A DNA stretch of 6,589 nt from JAXDBV01 sp034678415 (GCA_034678415.1 JAXDBV010000230.1:1-6589); one strand, 5' to 3'; shown: positions 1-6,589, counted from the first letter of the stretch. Numbers and translations: made by a program. Notes: generated by a model from the letters alone, not told the origin.

Positions 1-2
1 AC

Positions 3-185
3 CTGTTCTGGAAACCCAACCTCATGGAGAAAAAGGAGAACGGAGATTATGAGGGATTTGTCGGCGGTCAACTTCCCGATGCCTGGATTGTTGACGTCAA
101 GGATATTGCCAGGGGTATCCCAGGCTCTGTGAGCAGCCTGCCACAGGATATCACCGGTAAACGCAATGTGCAGGATGAATACTGA
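3..185 (+). CDS. C-terminal end of an unidentified protein (5' truncated)
   Basis: The third forward frame is open from the window edge to a TGA at 183-185 and gives 60 residues; the other two forward frames look non-coding here. The tail contains the segments GDYEGFVGGQLPDAWIVDV and DIARGIPGSVSSLPQDI and ends in QDEY. The composition is that of a soluble globular protein, rich in Gly, Asp and Trp, with no membrane segment. I do not recognise the family from this fragment and assign no function. It runs in the same direction as the four genes downstream and is separated from the first of them by 84 bases. It could therefore be part of the same glycan-degradation locus or the last gene of a preceding unit. 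That this frame is coding is likely; the start and most of the gene lie outside the window. Confidence 0.7.
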   Translation: MFWKPNLMEKKENGDYEGFVGGQLPDAWIVDVKDIARGIPGSVSSLPQDITGKRNVQDEY

Positions 186-269
186 CCAACGGACTGCGCG
201 TACCCTTAATGACCGGATACCGGAATCGTCCGGGCTTAAAGATATGTTTAAATTAAAAAAGGAATAAAT
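186..269 (+). other. Intergenic leader upstream of the esterase-like pair
   Basis: This is the longest clear gap between genes in the window. Its first part is GC-rich and contains a short inverted repeat, CCGGA (220-224), loop ATCG, TCCGG (229-233). No T-run follows, so it is not a convincing terminator. The second part (236-269) is AT-rich and contains TATGTTTA at 243-250. That resembles the Bacteroidota -7 element TAnnTTTG, but no TTTG box is seen at the expected distance upstream. A promoter for the operon could lie here, but the sequence does not establish one. Confidence 0.35.
260..264 (+). promoter_or_regulatory. Ribosome binding site of the first esterase-like gene
   Basis: AGGAA lies within an A-rich stretch, with the AGGA core 6 bases before the ATG at 270. 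It is the only clear Shine-Dalgarno-like site in the window and fixes the start of this gene. The downstream genes have only weak, A-rich or absent sites, as is common in Bacteroidota. Confidence 0.6.
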
Positions 270-1544
270 ATGAAAATTACCAGACAGGCCATATGTACCT
301 TACTTTGTATCCTGGTGACCAGTCCCTATATTTGTTCCCAGGACAAGGTCAAAACACCGGCCGAGGAATTTGGATTTACATCCGAATTCGTTCCGCATAC
401 CTATTCAACCATCTGGCGAGGAAACAAGGTCGATACTCTTTTCCCTTCTGCAATACTGGGGTATGGTAAAAATGTAAGCATCTTTACCCCGGTGAAGTTT
501 GGCATAAACCCTGATGAGAAGTATCCGCTGATCATCATGTTTGACCGGCAGGATACCCGCATCATCGATAACCTCCTCCAATCGGTCGACCTGCTCGAGA
601 GCTATGGCCAGATTCCGCGATCGGTTGTCGTCGGAATAGAATCGGGAAGAGGGCCGGACCAGAGAAGAAAAGAAGCAAAATGGGGCATTGATGGCAGCAA
701 CGCTTATGGTGAGAAATATGACCAGTTTGTATTCGAAGAACTGGTGCCGTATATCGTTAATAATTACCGGATCGACAAGAACCAGATCATTGTATATGGT
801 CATTCCTGGCATGGCTATCACAGTACCATGATCCTGATTCATCATATCCCCGATTTGTTTGCAGTCATATCGGCAAGCCCCTGCTGCCTGTCACCGGAAC
901 GGATCAGCGATGTGGTAAAGGCCATTACCCATGCCGGCCCGCTGGATCATAAGTTTTTTTACCGTGTAGCCTCAGGGCATGATATAGGCGACGACCTGGA
1001 TGTATACCGGGAACTCACGGGCAAAATCACCCTGTCGCGGCTGCCCGAAAACTTTGACTACAAACCAACCTGGTTTGGCTCGGCCATGCATATGGAAGTT
1101 CCCGGTCTTCTCTTTCACCAGGCACTCTACGAGATTTATTCAGACTGGGCCGATCTGGCATTTGCCTACGCCGATCCCGCAAACCATGCCACCTTTAATG
1201 ATGCCGCATTGTACGATAGTCTGCAGGCTATCTCAGATAAAATATATGGAATCAGGATTCCTATTTATGACAGGCACCTGGATATGAGGGTGGAGTACTA
1301 CCGGTACATCAAAGATGAACAGGTGAAAAATAGCGGAAAAATCGCCACATGGAAATTCATGATGGAGAAATACGGAGAAAAGCCGGAGTTGTGCTTTAAT
1401 ATTGCTGAAACCTATTTGCTGCAAAACAACCCCGACTCTGCCAGACAATATCTTAAAAAAGCAAGGACATACCGGTTAGATGAAGAATTAAAGAAAAAGG
1501 TAAATGAACTGGAAAGACAAATAAAACAGAAAAGCAAACAGTAA
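270..1544 (+). CDS. Secreted putative esterase, alpha/beta-hydrolase fold (PF00756-like), first tandem copy
   Basis: Predicted protein of 424 aa, probably an ester hydrolase acting outside the cytoplasm; the substrate is unknown. Residues 1-23 form a signal peptide (basic MKITR start, hydrophobic core, likely cleavage before Gln24); no lipobox is seen. Residues ~60-290 read as the hydrolase domain: strand KYPLIIMFD (84-92), SVVVGIES (118-125), EELVPYIVNNY (156-166) before the nucleophile strand, then GHSWHG (177-182) with Ser179 as presumed nucleophile. H274 in AMHMEVPG, followed by ALYEIY, sits where this family carries its catalytic His. The acid is probably among D238, D241, D242 and D244. 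Position Ser+2 is His181 rather than the usual small residue. Residues ~355-424 resemble one TPR-like helical pair and a charged Lys/Glu-rich tail. The next gene is a paralog, and GH116 and GH172 genes follow, suggesting deacylation of a glycan. Family assignment is fairly secure; activity is inferred. Confidence 0.85.
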   Translation: MKITRQAICTLLCILVTSPYICSQDKVKTPAEEFGFTSEFVPHTYSTIWRGNKVDTLFPSAILGYGKNVSIFTPVKFGINPDEKYPLIIMFDRQDTRIIDNLLQSVDLLESYGQIPRSVVVGIESGRGPDQRRKEAKWGIDGSNAYGEKYDQFVFEELVPYIVNNYRIDKNQIIVYGHSWHGYHSTMILIHHIPDLFAVISASPCCLSPERISDVVKAITHAGPLDHKFFYRVASGHDIGDDLDVYRELTGKITLSRLPENFDYKPTWFGSAMHMEVPGLLFHQALYEIYSDWADLAFAYADPANHATFNDAALYDSLQAISDKIYGIRIPIYDRHLDMRVEYYRYIKDEQVKNSGKIATWKFMMEKYGEKPELCFNIAETYLLQNNPDSARQYLKKARTYRLDEELKKKVNELERQIKQKSKQ

Positions 1545-1597
1545 ACATATATATACCAACATCCGATATATTGACTTCGTTCCTTATCGCTCATGAT

Positions 1598-2875
1598 ATG
1601 AATAAATACACGAGACATTTGATGTACAAAAAGCTATTATGCTTTCCCCTGGTCTTCATCGGGTTCCTCTCCTCATTTGGACAGGATGATGTAAGAAATG
1701 ATAAGTACCAGATGGATTTTCGTCCTTATCAGTATAATCAAATATGGGGAGGAGAAAAGATTGACACACTTTTCCCTTCACGTATGCTGGGATATGCAAA
1801 GAATGTTACCATATTCACACCGTATGAGTTCCGTGAGCTTGCCGGTGAAACCTATCCGTTGATCGTGGTTAATGACCGCTGGAGTGGAATCGTAACAGAC
1901 CATCTTCTTCATTCCATTGATCTGCTTATGCGCTTCGGACAAATACCGCGATCTGTGGTGGTCGGTATAGAGTCAGGCGGGGCATCCGATGAACCAAACC
2001 TGCGGACAAAAGAAGCCAAATGGAGCATTGACGGCGGGGAAGTCCATGGCGAAAAGTACGACCAGTTCGTGTTTGACGAGCTGATTCCTTATATGAAACA
2101 GCATTACAGTATTGATAATAATCAAATTATCATCTTCGGGCATTCGTGGTTTGGATATCATACTGCCATGCTTCTTATCCATCACATACCCGATCTGTTT
2201 GCGGTCATATCTGCCTGCCCCTGCTGTCTGAAAAGTCCACGCATTGATGATATTGTACAGGCTGTTGCCAATTGCGGTCCTCTGGAACGAAAATTCTTTT
2301 TCCGGGTTGCCTCAGGCCATGATATCGGTGATGACCTGGATGTGTACCGCGAACTTACCGGGAAATTGTCATTGGCACGCCTCCCTGAGAATTTTGATTA
2401 TAAAACCACCTGGCATTCGGCTGCCTTCCATGGGGAAGTTCCCGGGTTGCTGTTAATCCAGTCTTTGTATGAGATTTATACCGACTGGGCCGACCTGGGT
2501 TATGCCTTTGCAGACCCCGCCAACCATCCAACATATGATGATGCCCGGTTGTACGACAGTTTACAGAACATATCCGACAGAATATACGGGTTTCACATCC
2601 CTATCTCCGATATACACTTGAAATGGCGCGTCGAATACTACCGCTACATAAAAAATGAAGAAGTAAAAAATAATGGGAAAATCGCGACCTGGAAGTTCAT
2701 GATCTCAAAGTATGGCGAAAATCCTGAACTGTATTATAATATTGCAGAGACCTATTTATTACTGAAAAAGCCTGATGAGACAAGACTTTATCTTGAAAAA
2801 GTCAAAAAATCAGGAGCGGACAAGGAAATGATACGTAAAGCTGAGGAACTGGAAGACAAGTTGAATCATCTGTAA
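1598..2875 (+). CDS. Secreted putative esterase, alpha/beta-hydrolase fold (PF00756-like), second tandem copy
   Basis: From the ATG at 1598 the protein has 425 aa and is collinear with the preceding gene from about residue 40 to the end, roughly 60-65% identical by eye. The frame is open back to a TTG at 1571, but ATG 1598 or ATG 1622 is more likely; both give a signal peptide (MYKKLLCFPLVF core, likely cleavage before Gln in SSFGQ). No good ribosome binding site decides between them. Numbered from 1598, GHSWFG holds the presumed nucleophile Ser183, with Phe185 at the position normally small. His278 in AFHGEVPG is the likely catalytic His. GHDIGDDLDVYRELTGK and the vicinal cysteines in CPCCL are shared with the first copy. 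The C-terminal ~70 residues again look TPR-like (IATWKFMISKYGENPELYYN, NIAETYLLLKKPDETRLYL). The gene lies 53 bases after its paralog and just before the GH116 gene, so co-transcription is likely. Ser+2 differs between copies, which may mean different substrates. Confidence 0.84.
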   Translation: MNKYTRHLMYKKLLCFPLVFIGFLSSFGQDDVRNDKYQMDFRPYQYNQIWGGEKIDTLFPSRMLGYAKNVTIFTPYEFRELAGETYPLIVVNDRWSGIVTDHLLHSIDLLMRFGQIPRSVVVGIESGGASDEPNLRTKEAKWSIDGGEVHGEKYDQFVFDELIPYMKQHYSIDNNQIIIFGHSWFGYHTAMLLIHHIPDLFAVISACPCCLKSPRIDDIVQAVANCGPLERKFFFRVASGHDIGDDLDVYRELTGKLSLARLPENFDYKTTWHSAAFHGEVPGLLLIQSLYEIYTDWADLGYAFADPANHPTYDDARLYDSLQNISDRIYGFHIPISDIHLKWRVEYYRYIKNEEVKNNGKIATWKFMISKYGENPELYYNIAETYLLLKKPDETRLYLEKVKKSGADKEMIRKAEELEDKLNHL

Positions 2876-2954
2876 AATACTTATCACCCTCATGGAGAAA
2901 AAAACCAGGTATGGTACATCAACGATACTTAAACGTTTCATAAAATTGAAAAAA

Positions 2955-5507
2955 ATGAACAAAAAAACGGAAATGCTGTTGATGATTGTAGTGCTGGCCG
3001 TATTCCTCTTCTCATGTACCACAGATAAAACCAGTAATTCAGGCAGGCACAGCTACAATGGATCATACACCGGAGAACACCTTAGCCGGATTGCCTTTCC
3101 GGTTGGAGGATTAGGGGCAGGAATGTTTTGTATAGAAGGTACGGGGTATTTTTCCCATATGTCAGTGAGAAATCATCCTGATTTGTTTAATGAACCGGGC
3201 ATGTTTGCGGCGCTGAGTATTAAAGGAGTAAGTAATGGAGCCAGGGTTCTGGAAGGTCCCGTTCCCGAATGGCGTAAATTCGGAATGCCTATGAGCGGAA
3301 AAGGAGCCAGTGGTGCCAATTACGGGTTGCCCCGTTTTCAAAATGCAACCTTCCAGGCAAGGTTCCCCTTTTGTAACATTATTCTCACCGATAACAATAT
3401 GCCGGTAAAAATCAATATCTCGGGATGGAGCCCCTTTATCCCCGGTGATGCCGATAATTCAAGCCTTCCGGCTGGAGTAGTGGAATATACTATCGAAAAT
3501 ACCGGTAACACATCCATTGAAACCGTCTTCTCCTTCCATTCCCCGAATTTTATGAAAGTCAGGGAAATCATTGAAGGCCATATTAACCACAGAAACGGTT
3601 TTAACATCAGACGCGTGGACAAGGGAGTAAACAGCATAAAACCAATGACCAACGGATTCATTCTTTCCCAGGCAGCGACGGATGATGAACCTTTTATTCA
3701 GGGTGATTTCGCAATATTCACGGATCAGGAAAATACCGTGGTGGATCATTGCTGGTATAAGGGTTCTTTATTCGATGGTTCAACACTCACATGGAAAGCC
3801 ATCAGGGAGGGACGGTTACAGGCGGTTGAACCGGTTGAATCAGGGGCTTCCGGAGCTTCATTGTTCGTCCCTGTAACCCTTGAACCGGGTGAAAACAAAA
3901 TCATAAAAGTGTATATGACCTGGTATGTCCCTGATACCGACATGAGGATTGGAGTATGGCCTGATAATGTTGCCAGTACTGAAACCTATAAGCCATGGTA
4001 CAGCTCGAGGTTTAAGGATATAAAGGAGGTGTCTCAATATATTCAGGTTAATTACAATGATTTGTTAAACAAGACGAAACTATTTACAGAGGCATTTTAT
4101 AACACAACTCTTCCTCCAGAAGTCATTGAGTCGGTAGCTGCAAATCTTACTATTCTGAAATCGACCACGGTGCTCCGGCAACAGGATGGACGCCTCTGGG
4201 GCTGGGAAGGAAGCGGAGACGAATGGGGCAGCTGTTATGGGTCATGTACCCATGTCTGGAGTTATGCTCAGGCTATCTCTCATCTTTTCCCAACCCTGGA
4301 AAGAACCCTGCGCGAAACGGAATATAAAGTGAACCAGAATGAAGAAGGAGCACAGGCTTTCAGAACAAACCTTCCCATCTCTCCCCCGGCCGGTTATTTC
4401 CCCGCTTCAGACGGACAGATGGGAGGAATCATGAAAATGTACCGCGACTGGAGAATCAGCGGGAATACCGAATGGATGAGGGAAATGTTCCCATACGTTA
4501 AAAAAAGCATGGATTGCTGCATAGAGATCTGGGATCCCAAGCATAATGGTTACTTTGAAGAACCCCACCACAGTACATATGATATCAATTTCTGGGGACC
4601 GAACGGCATGTGTACCAGTTATTACCTGGGAGCATTGACAGCCATCATCGAAATGAGCAAGGCGCTGGATGAACCGTTTGATAAATATGAAGCTTTGCTC
4701 GAAAAGGGTAAAAAATTCGTGGAAACAGAACTCTTTAATGGAGAATACTTTTTTCAAAAGATAAAATGGAAAGATCTGGTAACTGAAAATCCTGAGAATG
4801 CCATCGATGAATCCTGGCCTGCGGTGGAAGCCCAACGCCTGAAAAACGAGGGGCCTAAACATCAGTACGGCAACGGGTGCCTCTCCGACGGTGTGATTGG
4901 AATGTGGATGGCATTGGTTTCCGGGCTTGAACAGGTGATAGACCATGATAAAATCAGGGATCATCTGGTTTCTGTACACAAGTACAACCTGAAAAGCAAC
5001 CTCTACACGCATGTCAATCCTCAACGACCGGGCTTTGCCTTCGGAAGCGATGGAGGACTGCTCCTGTGCACCTGGCCTAAGGGTGGTGAATTGACGCTGC
5101 CAGTGATCTACAGCAAAGAAGTGTGGACCGGTATTGAATACCAGGTGGCGGCTCACCTGATGGCAATGGGCGAAGTTGAAAAGGGCCTGGACATTGTTCG
5201 GGCTTGCCGTGACAGGTACGACGGTCGGATACGAAACCCGTTCGATGAATACGAATGCGGCCACTGGTACGCCCGGGCTATGTCCAGTTATTCATTACTG
5301 CAGGGAATGACCGGAGTAAGGTATGATGCAGTGGACAGCACCCTTTATATCGATTCAAAAACCGGCGATTTCACAAGCTTCCTGTCTGCCAGGTCAGGAT
5401 TCGGAAATGTGGGGTTGAAGAAAGGAAAACCGTTTTTGAATGTAGTTTACGGAAATATTGATGTAAAAAAATTCATTGTCTCGGGCAAAGAGATACCGGT
5501 GCAATAA
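2955..5507 (+). CDS. GH116 family glycoside hydrolase, lipoprotein (former DUF608, GBA2 superfamily)
   Basis: Retaining glycosidase of family GH116, 850 aa from ATG 2955. An in-frame ATG at 2892 would add 21 basic residues. I prefer 2955 because MNKK, a hydrophobic core and lipobox LFSC (Cys21) then form a standard lipoprotein signal. The mature N-terminus (CTTDKTS) lacks an acidic run, so surface export is not indicated. The N-terminal beta-sandwich domain (~40-350) opens with the family motif FPVGGLGAG (48-56). The (alpha/alpha)6 catalytic domain (~375-790) has GWEG with presumed nucleophile Glu418, GSCTHVWSYAQA (429-440), and STYDINFWGPN with presumed acid/base Asp543. NPFDEYECGHWYARAM (761-776) contains Glu765 and Arg774, spaced like the sugar-binding Glu/Arg pair of characterised members. 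Known activities are beta-glucosidase, beta-xylosidase, N-acetylglucosaminidase and exo-beta-D-arabinofuranosidase. The neighbouring GH172 gene makes a furanosidase worth considering. Family is secure; substrate is not. Confidence 0.93.
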   Translation: MNKKTEMLLMIVVLAVFLFSCTTDKTSNSGRHSYNGSYTGEHLSRIAFPVGGLGAGMFCIEGTGYFSHMSVRNHPDLFNEPGMFAALSIKGVSNGARVLEGPVPEWRKFGMPMSGKGASGANYGLPRFQNATFQARFPFCNIILTDNNMPVKINISGWSPFIPGDADNSSLPAGVVEYTIENTGNTSIETVFSFHSPNFMKVREIIEGHINHRNGFNIRRVDKGVNSIKPMTNGFILSQAATDDEPFIQGDFAIFTDQENTVVDHCWYKGSLFDGSTLTWKAIREGRLQAVEPVESGASGASLFVPVTLEPGENKIIKVYMTWYVPDTDMRIGVWPDNVASTETYKPWYSSRFKDIKEVSQYIQVNYNDLLNKTKLFTEAFYNTTLPPEVIESVAANLTILKSTTVLRQQDGRLWGWEGSGDEWGSCYGSCTHVWSYAQAISHLFPTLERTLRETEYKVNQNEEGAQAFRTNLPISPPAGYFPASDGQMGGIMKMYRDWRISGNTEWMREMFPYVKKSMDCCIEIWDPKHNGYFEEPHHSTYDINFWGPNGMCTSYYLGALTAIIEMSKALDEPFDKYEALLEKGKKFVETELFNGEYFFQKIKWKDLVTENPENAIDESWPAVEAQRLKNEGPKHQYGNGCLSDGVIGMWMALVSGLEQVIDHDKIRDHLVSVHKYNLKSNLYTHVNPQRPGFAFGSDGGLLLCTWPKGGELTLPVIYSKEVWTGIEYQVAAHLMAMGEVEKGLDIVRACRDRYDGRIRNPFDEYECGHWYARAMSSYSLLQGMTGVRYDAVDSTLYIDSKTGDFTSFLSARSGFGNVGLKKGKPFLNVVYGNIDVKKFIVSGKEIPVQ

Positions 5508-5535
5508 GATTATATACGTGGTGGATGAACGGATC

Positions 5536-6589
5536 ATGAACAGTTATTTGCGGATGATCAAACGGGTGTTTCTCCTTGTTCTGCTGTACGGCCATATGGC
5601 TGTCAGTGCACAGACTCTTCAGGCCATTGCTGATCAGTTGTATGGAAAATCCATGAGGGCATCCAGCGGTAATCCGTTTAATAATGCTGACAGTCAGGTA
5701 TTTGGTAAGGGTGAAACGGTAACCATTGCAACACTGGAGGGCCCGGGAAGGATCGTGCATATCTGGCTCACCGCCTTCTCCATGGATATCCGCTGGCCCC
5801 GTGCCATGGTGTTAAGAATCTATTGGGACGGCTCAGACCTCCCTTCCGTCGAGACACCCCTCGGTGATTTTTTTGCCGTGGGAAACGGTATGATGGCAAA
5901 CGTGAACTCTCTTCCTGTAAAAGTCAGTTCATACGGCCGTGCAATGAATTGTTACTGGCAGATGCCTTTCCGGGAGAAGGCCAGAATTACTATTACCAAC
6001 GAATCGGAGGAAGCAGCGGCCGGAGCGTATTTCATGATCGACTGGATCAAGCTGCCTGTTGTTCCTGACAAGGTGATGTATTTTCATGCCCGCTACCACC
6101 AGGAGTATCCGCCGGTGTTGGGAAAACCATATACCGTCTTCATGGGAAAAGGGAACGGACATTACGTGGGGACCGTCCTTTCCTCCCATAACGCCGCAGG
6201 TTTCTGGTTTGGTGAGGGTGATGATTATTTCTTTGTCGACGGGGAAAAGGTACCTTCCATCTCCGGCACAGGTACGGAAGATTATTTCAATGACGCCTGG
6301 AACATGAGGGTACATTCGGGCATGTATACCGGCTGTACCGTGTTTGAACCCAGGGGTATCGATGCACGGATTACCGCGTATCGCTGGCATATCGCCGACC
6401 CTATCCTGTTCACCAGGTCACTCAGATTCGAGATTGAAAGAACCGGATTCCTGATGGATCGTAACGGGGTGAATGTAACACAGTCGGGTTCACGCCCTGA
6501 CAACTGGTCTTCAGTGTCATACTGGTACCAGGATACCATCGCCGTGCCCTGGTGCAATTTCCCTTGCTACCGCGAAAGAGTGAACCCTG
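5536..6589 (+). CDS. GH172 family glycoside hydrolase (former DUF2961), secreted, 3' truncated
   Basis: 351 complete codons are visible before the window ends. Start candidates are ATG 5536 and ATG 5554 (in-frame GTGs lie at 5518 and 5521); all leave the signal peptide intact, with likely cleavage after VSA at residue 25 (numbered from 5536). GH172 signatures follow in order: EGPGRIVHIWLT (68-79), RIYWDG (94-99), PLGDFFAVGNG (108-118), the NSLPV / GRAMNCYW / MPFREKARITITNE block, GHYVGTV, GEGDDYFFVDG, SGTGTEDYF with Glu248, AYRWHIADPI (281-290) and SSVSYWYQ. The Glu in GTEDYF is probably one of the two catalytic carboxylates; the second may be Glu271, 23 residues on, but this needs a structural alignment. 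Characterised members act on furanosides: alpha-D-fructofuranosidase / difructose dianhydride I enzyme and exo-alpha-D-arabinofuranosidase. The gene begins 28 bases after the GH116 stop, so the two are probably co-translated. The C-terminus and its length are unknown. Confidence 0.93.
   Translation, partial: MNSYLRMIKRVFLLVLLYGHMAVSAQTLQAIADQLYGKSMRASSGNPFNNADSQVFGKGETVTIATLEGPGRIVHIWLTAFSMDIRWPRAMVLRIYWDGSDLPSVETPLGDFFAVGNGMMANVNSLPVKVSSYGRAMNCYWQMPFREKARITITNESEEAAAGAYFMIDWIKLPVVPDKVMYFHARYHQEYPPVLGKPYTVFMGKGNGHYVGTVLSSHNAAGFWFGEGDDYFFVDGEKVPSISGTGTEDYFNDAWNMRVHSGMYTGCTVFEPRGIDARITAYRWHIADPILFTRSLRFEIERTGFLMDRNGVNVTQSGSRPDNWSSVSYWYQDTIAVPWCNFPCYRERVNP

Noticed and set aside
220..233. Inverted repeat CCGGA-ATCG-TCCGG as a terminator of the upstream gene
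   Set aside because: The stem is only 5 base pairs and is followed by GCTTAAAG, without a T-run.
243..250. TATGTTTA as a Bacteroidota -7 promoter element
   Set aside because: The last base differs from the TAnnTTTG consensus and no TTTG -33 box is found at the right spacing; AT-rich leaders give such matches by chance.
405..845. A 146-codon open frame on the - strand
   Set aside because: It is antisense to the first esterase-like gene. A shorter one lies at a corresponding place in the paralog (1973-2185), so both reflect the coding constraint of the + strand gene.
1571..1597. TTG at 1571 as the start of the second esterase-like gene
   Set aside because: A rare start codon with no ribosome binding site; ATG 1598 or 1622 gives a better signal peptide and a closer match in length to the paralog.
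20..2902. A 15-base exact match, CCTCATGGAGAAAAA, at 20-34 and 2888-2902
   Set aside because: The first copy lies within coding sequence in a different context and the flanks do not match. There is no mobile element or attachment-site structure, so it is best explained by chance in A-rich sequence.
2892..2954. Upstream ATG at 2892 as the GH116 start
   Set aside because: It would put 21 mostly basic and polar residues before an otherwise standard lipoprotein signal; the ATG at 2955 gives a normal 20-residue signal with the lipobox Cys at 21.
4407..5264. A 285-codon open frame on the - strand
   Set aside because: It lies entirely antisense to the catalytic domain of the GH116 gene, whose family motifs are unambiguous. 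The translation has no recognisable domain and a composition typical of a shadow frame.
5929..6390. A 153-codon open frame on the - strand
   Set aside because: It is antisense to the most conserved part of the GH172 gene, including GTEDYF; a shadow frame.

Overview
The window most likely comes from a member of the Bacteroidota. The signal peptides end in SQ or GQ, the one lipoprotein has a typical LFSC lipobox, ribosome binding sites are weak and A-rich, and the proteins belong to families common in carbohydrate-degrading Bacteroidota. This is an inference from sequence style; there is no rRNA or other marker gene. All recognisable genes lie on the + strand and are closely spaced, as in one operon. 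No SusC/SusD pair, regulator, tRNA, mobile element or CRISPR array is present.

Layout: positions 3-185 hold the last 60 codons of a gene I do not recognise. An 84-base gap with an A-rich leader and a good AGGA ribosome binding site follows. Then come two tandem paralogous genes (270-1544 and about 1598-2875), roughly 60-65% identical by eye. They encode secreted alpha/beta-hydrolase proteins of the 'putative esterase' type (PF00756-like) with a TPR-like C-terminal tail. Next is a lipoprotein of glycoside hydrolase family GH116 (about 2955-5507; formerly DUF608, the bile acid beta-glucosidase GBA2 superfamily). Last is a secreted protein of family GH172 (formerly DUF2961; 5536 to the window end, truncated there).

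Working together: the four genes encode two secreted esterase-like proteins and two exo-type glycosidase families, all with export signals. The set looks like part of a catabolic locus for an esterified or otherwise decorated glycan. GH172 is known for alpha-D-arabinofuranosidases and an alpha-D-fructofuranosidase / difructose dianhydride I enzyme. GH116, besides beta-glucosidases and beta-xylosidases, includes an exo-beta-D-arabinofuranosidase. The pairing makes D-arabinan (the furanose polymer of mycobacterial and related cell walls) the most interesting substrate hypothesis. The substrate cannot be read from the sequence. The most unusual feature is the nucleophile elbow shared by the esterase paralogs, GHSW-H-G and GHSW-F-G, where a bulky residue occupies the position normally held by glycine.
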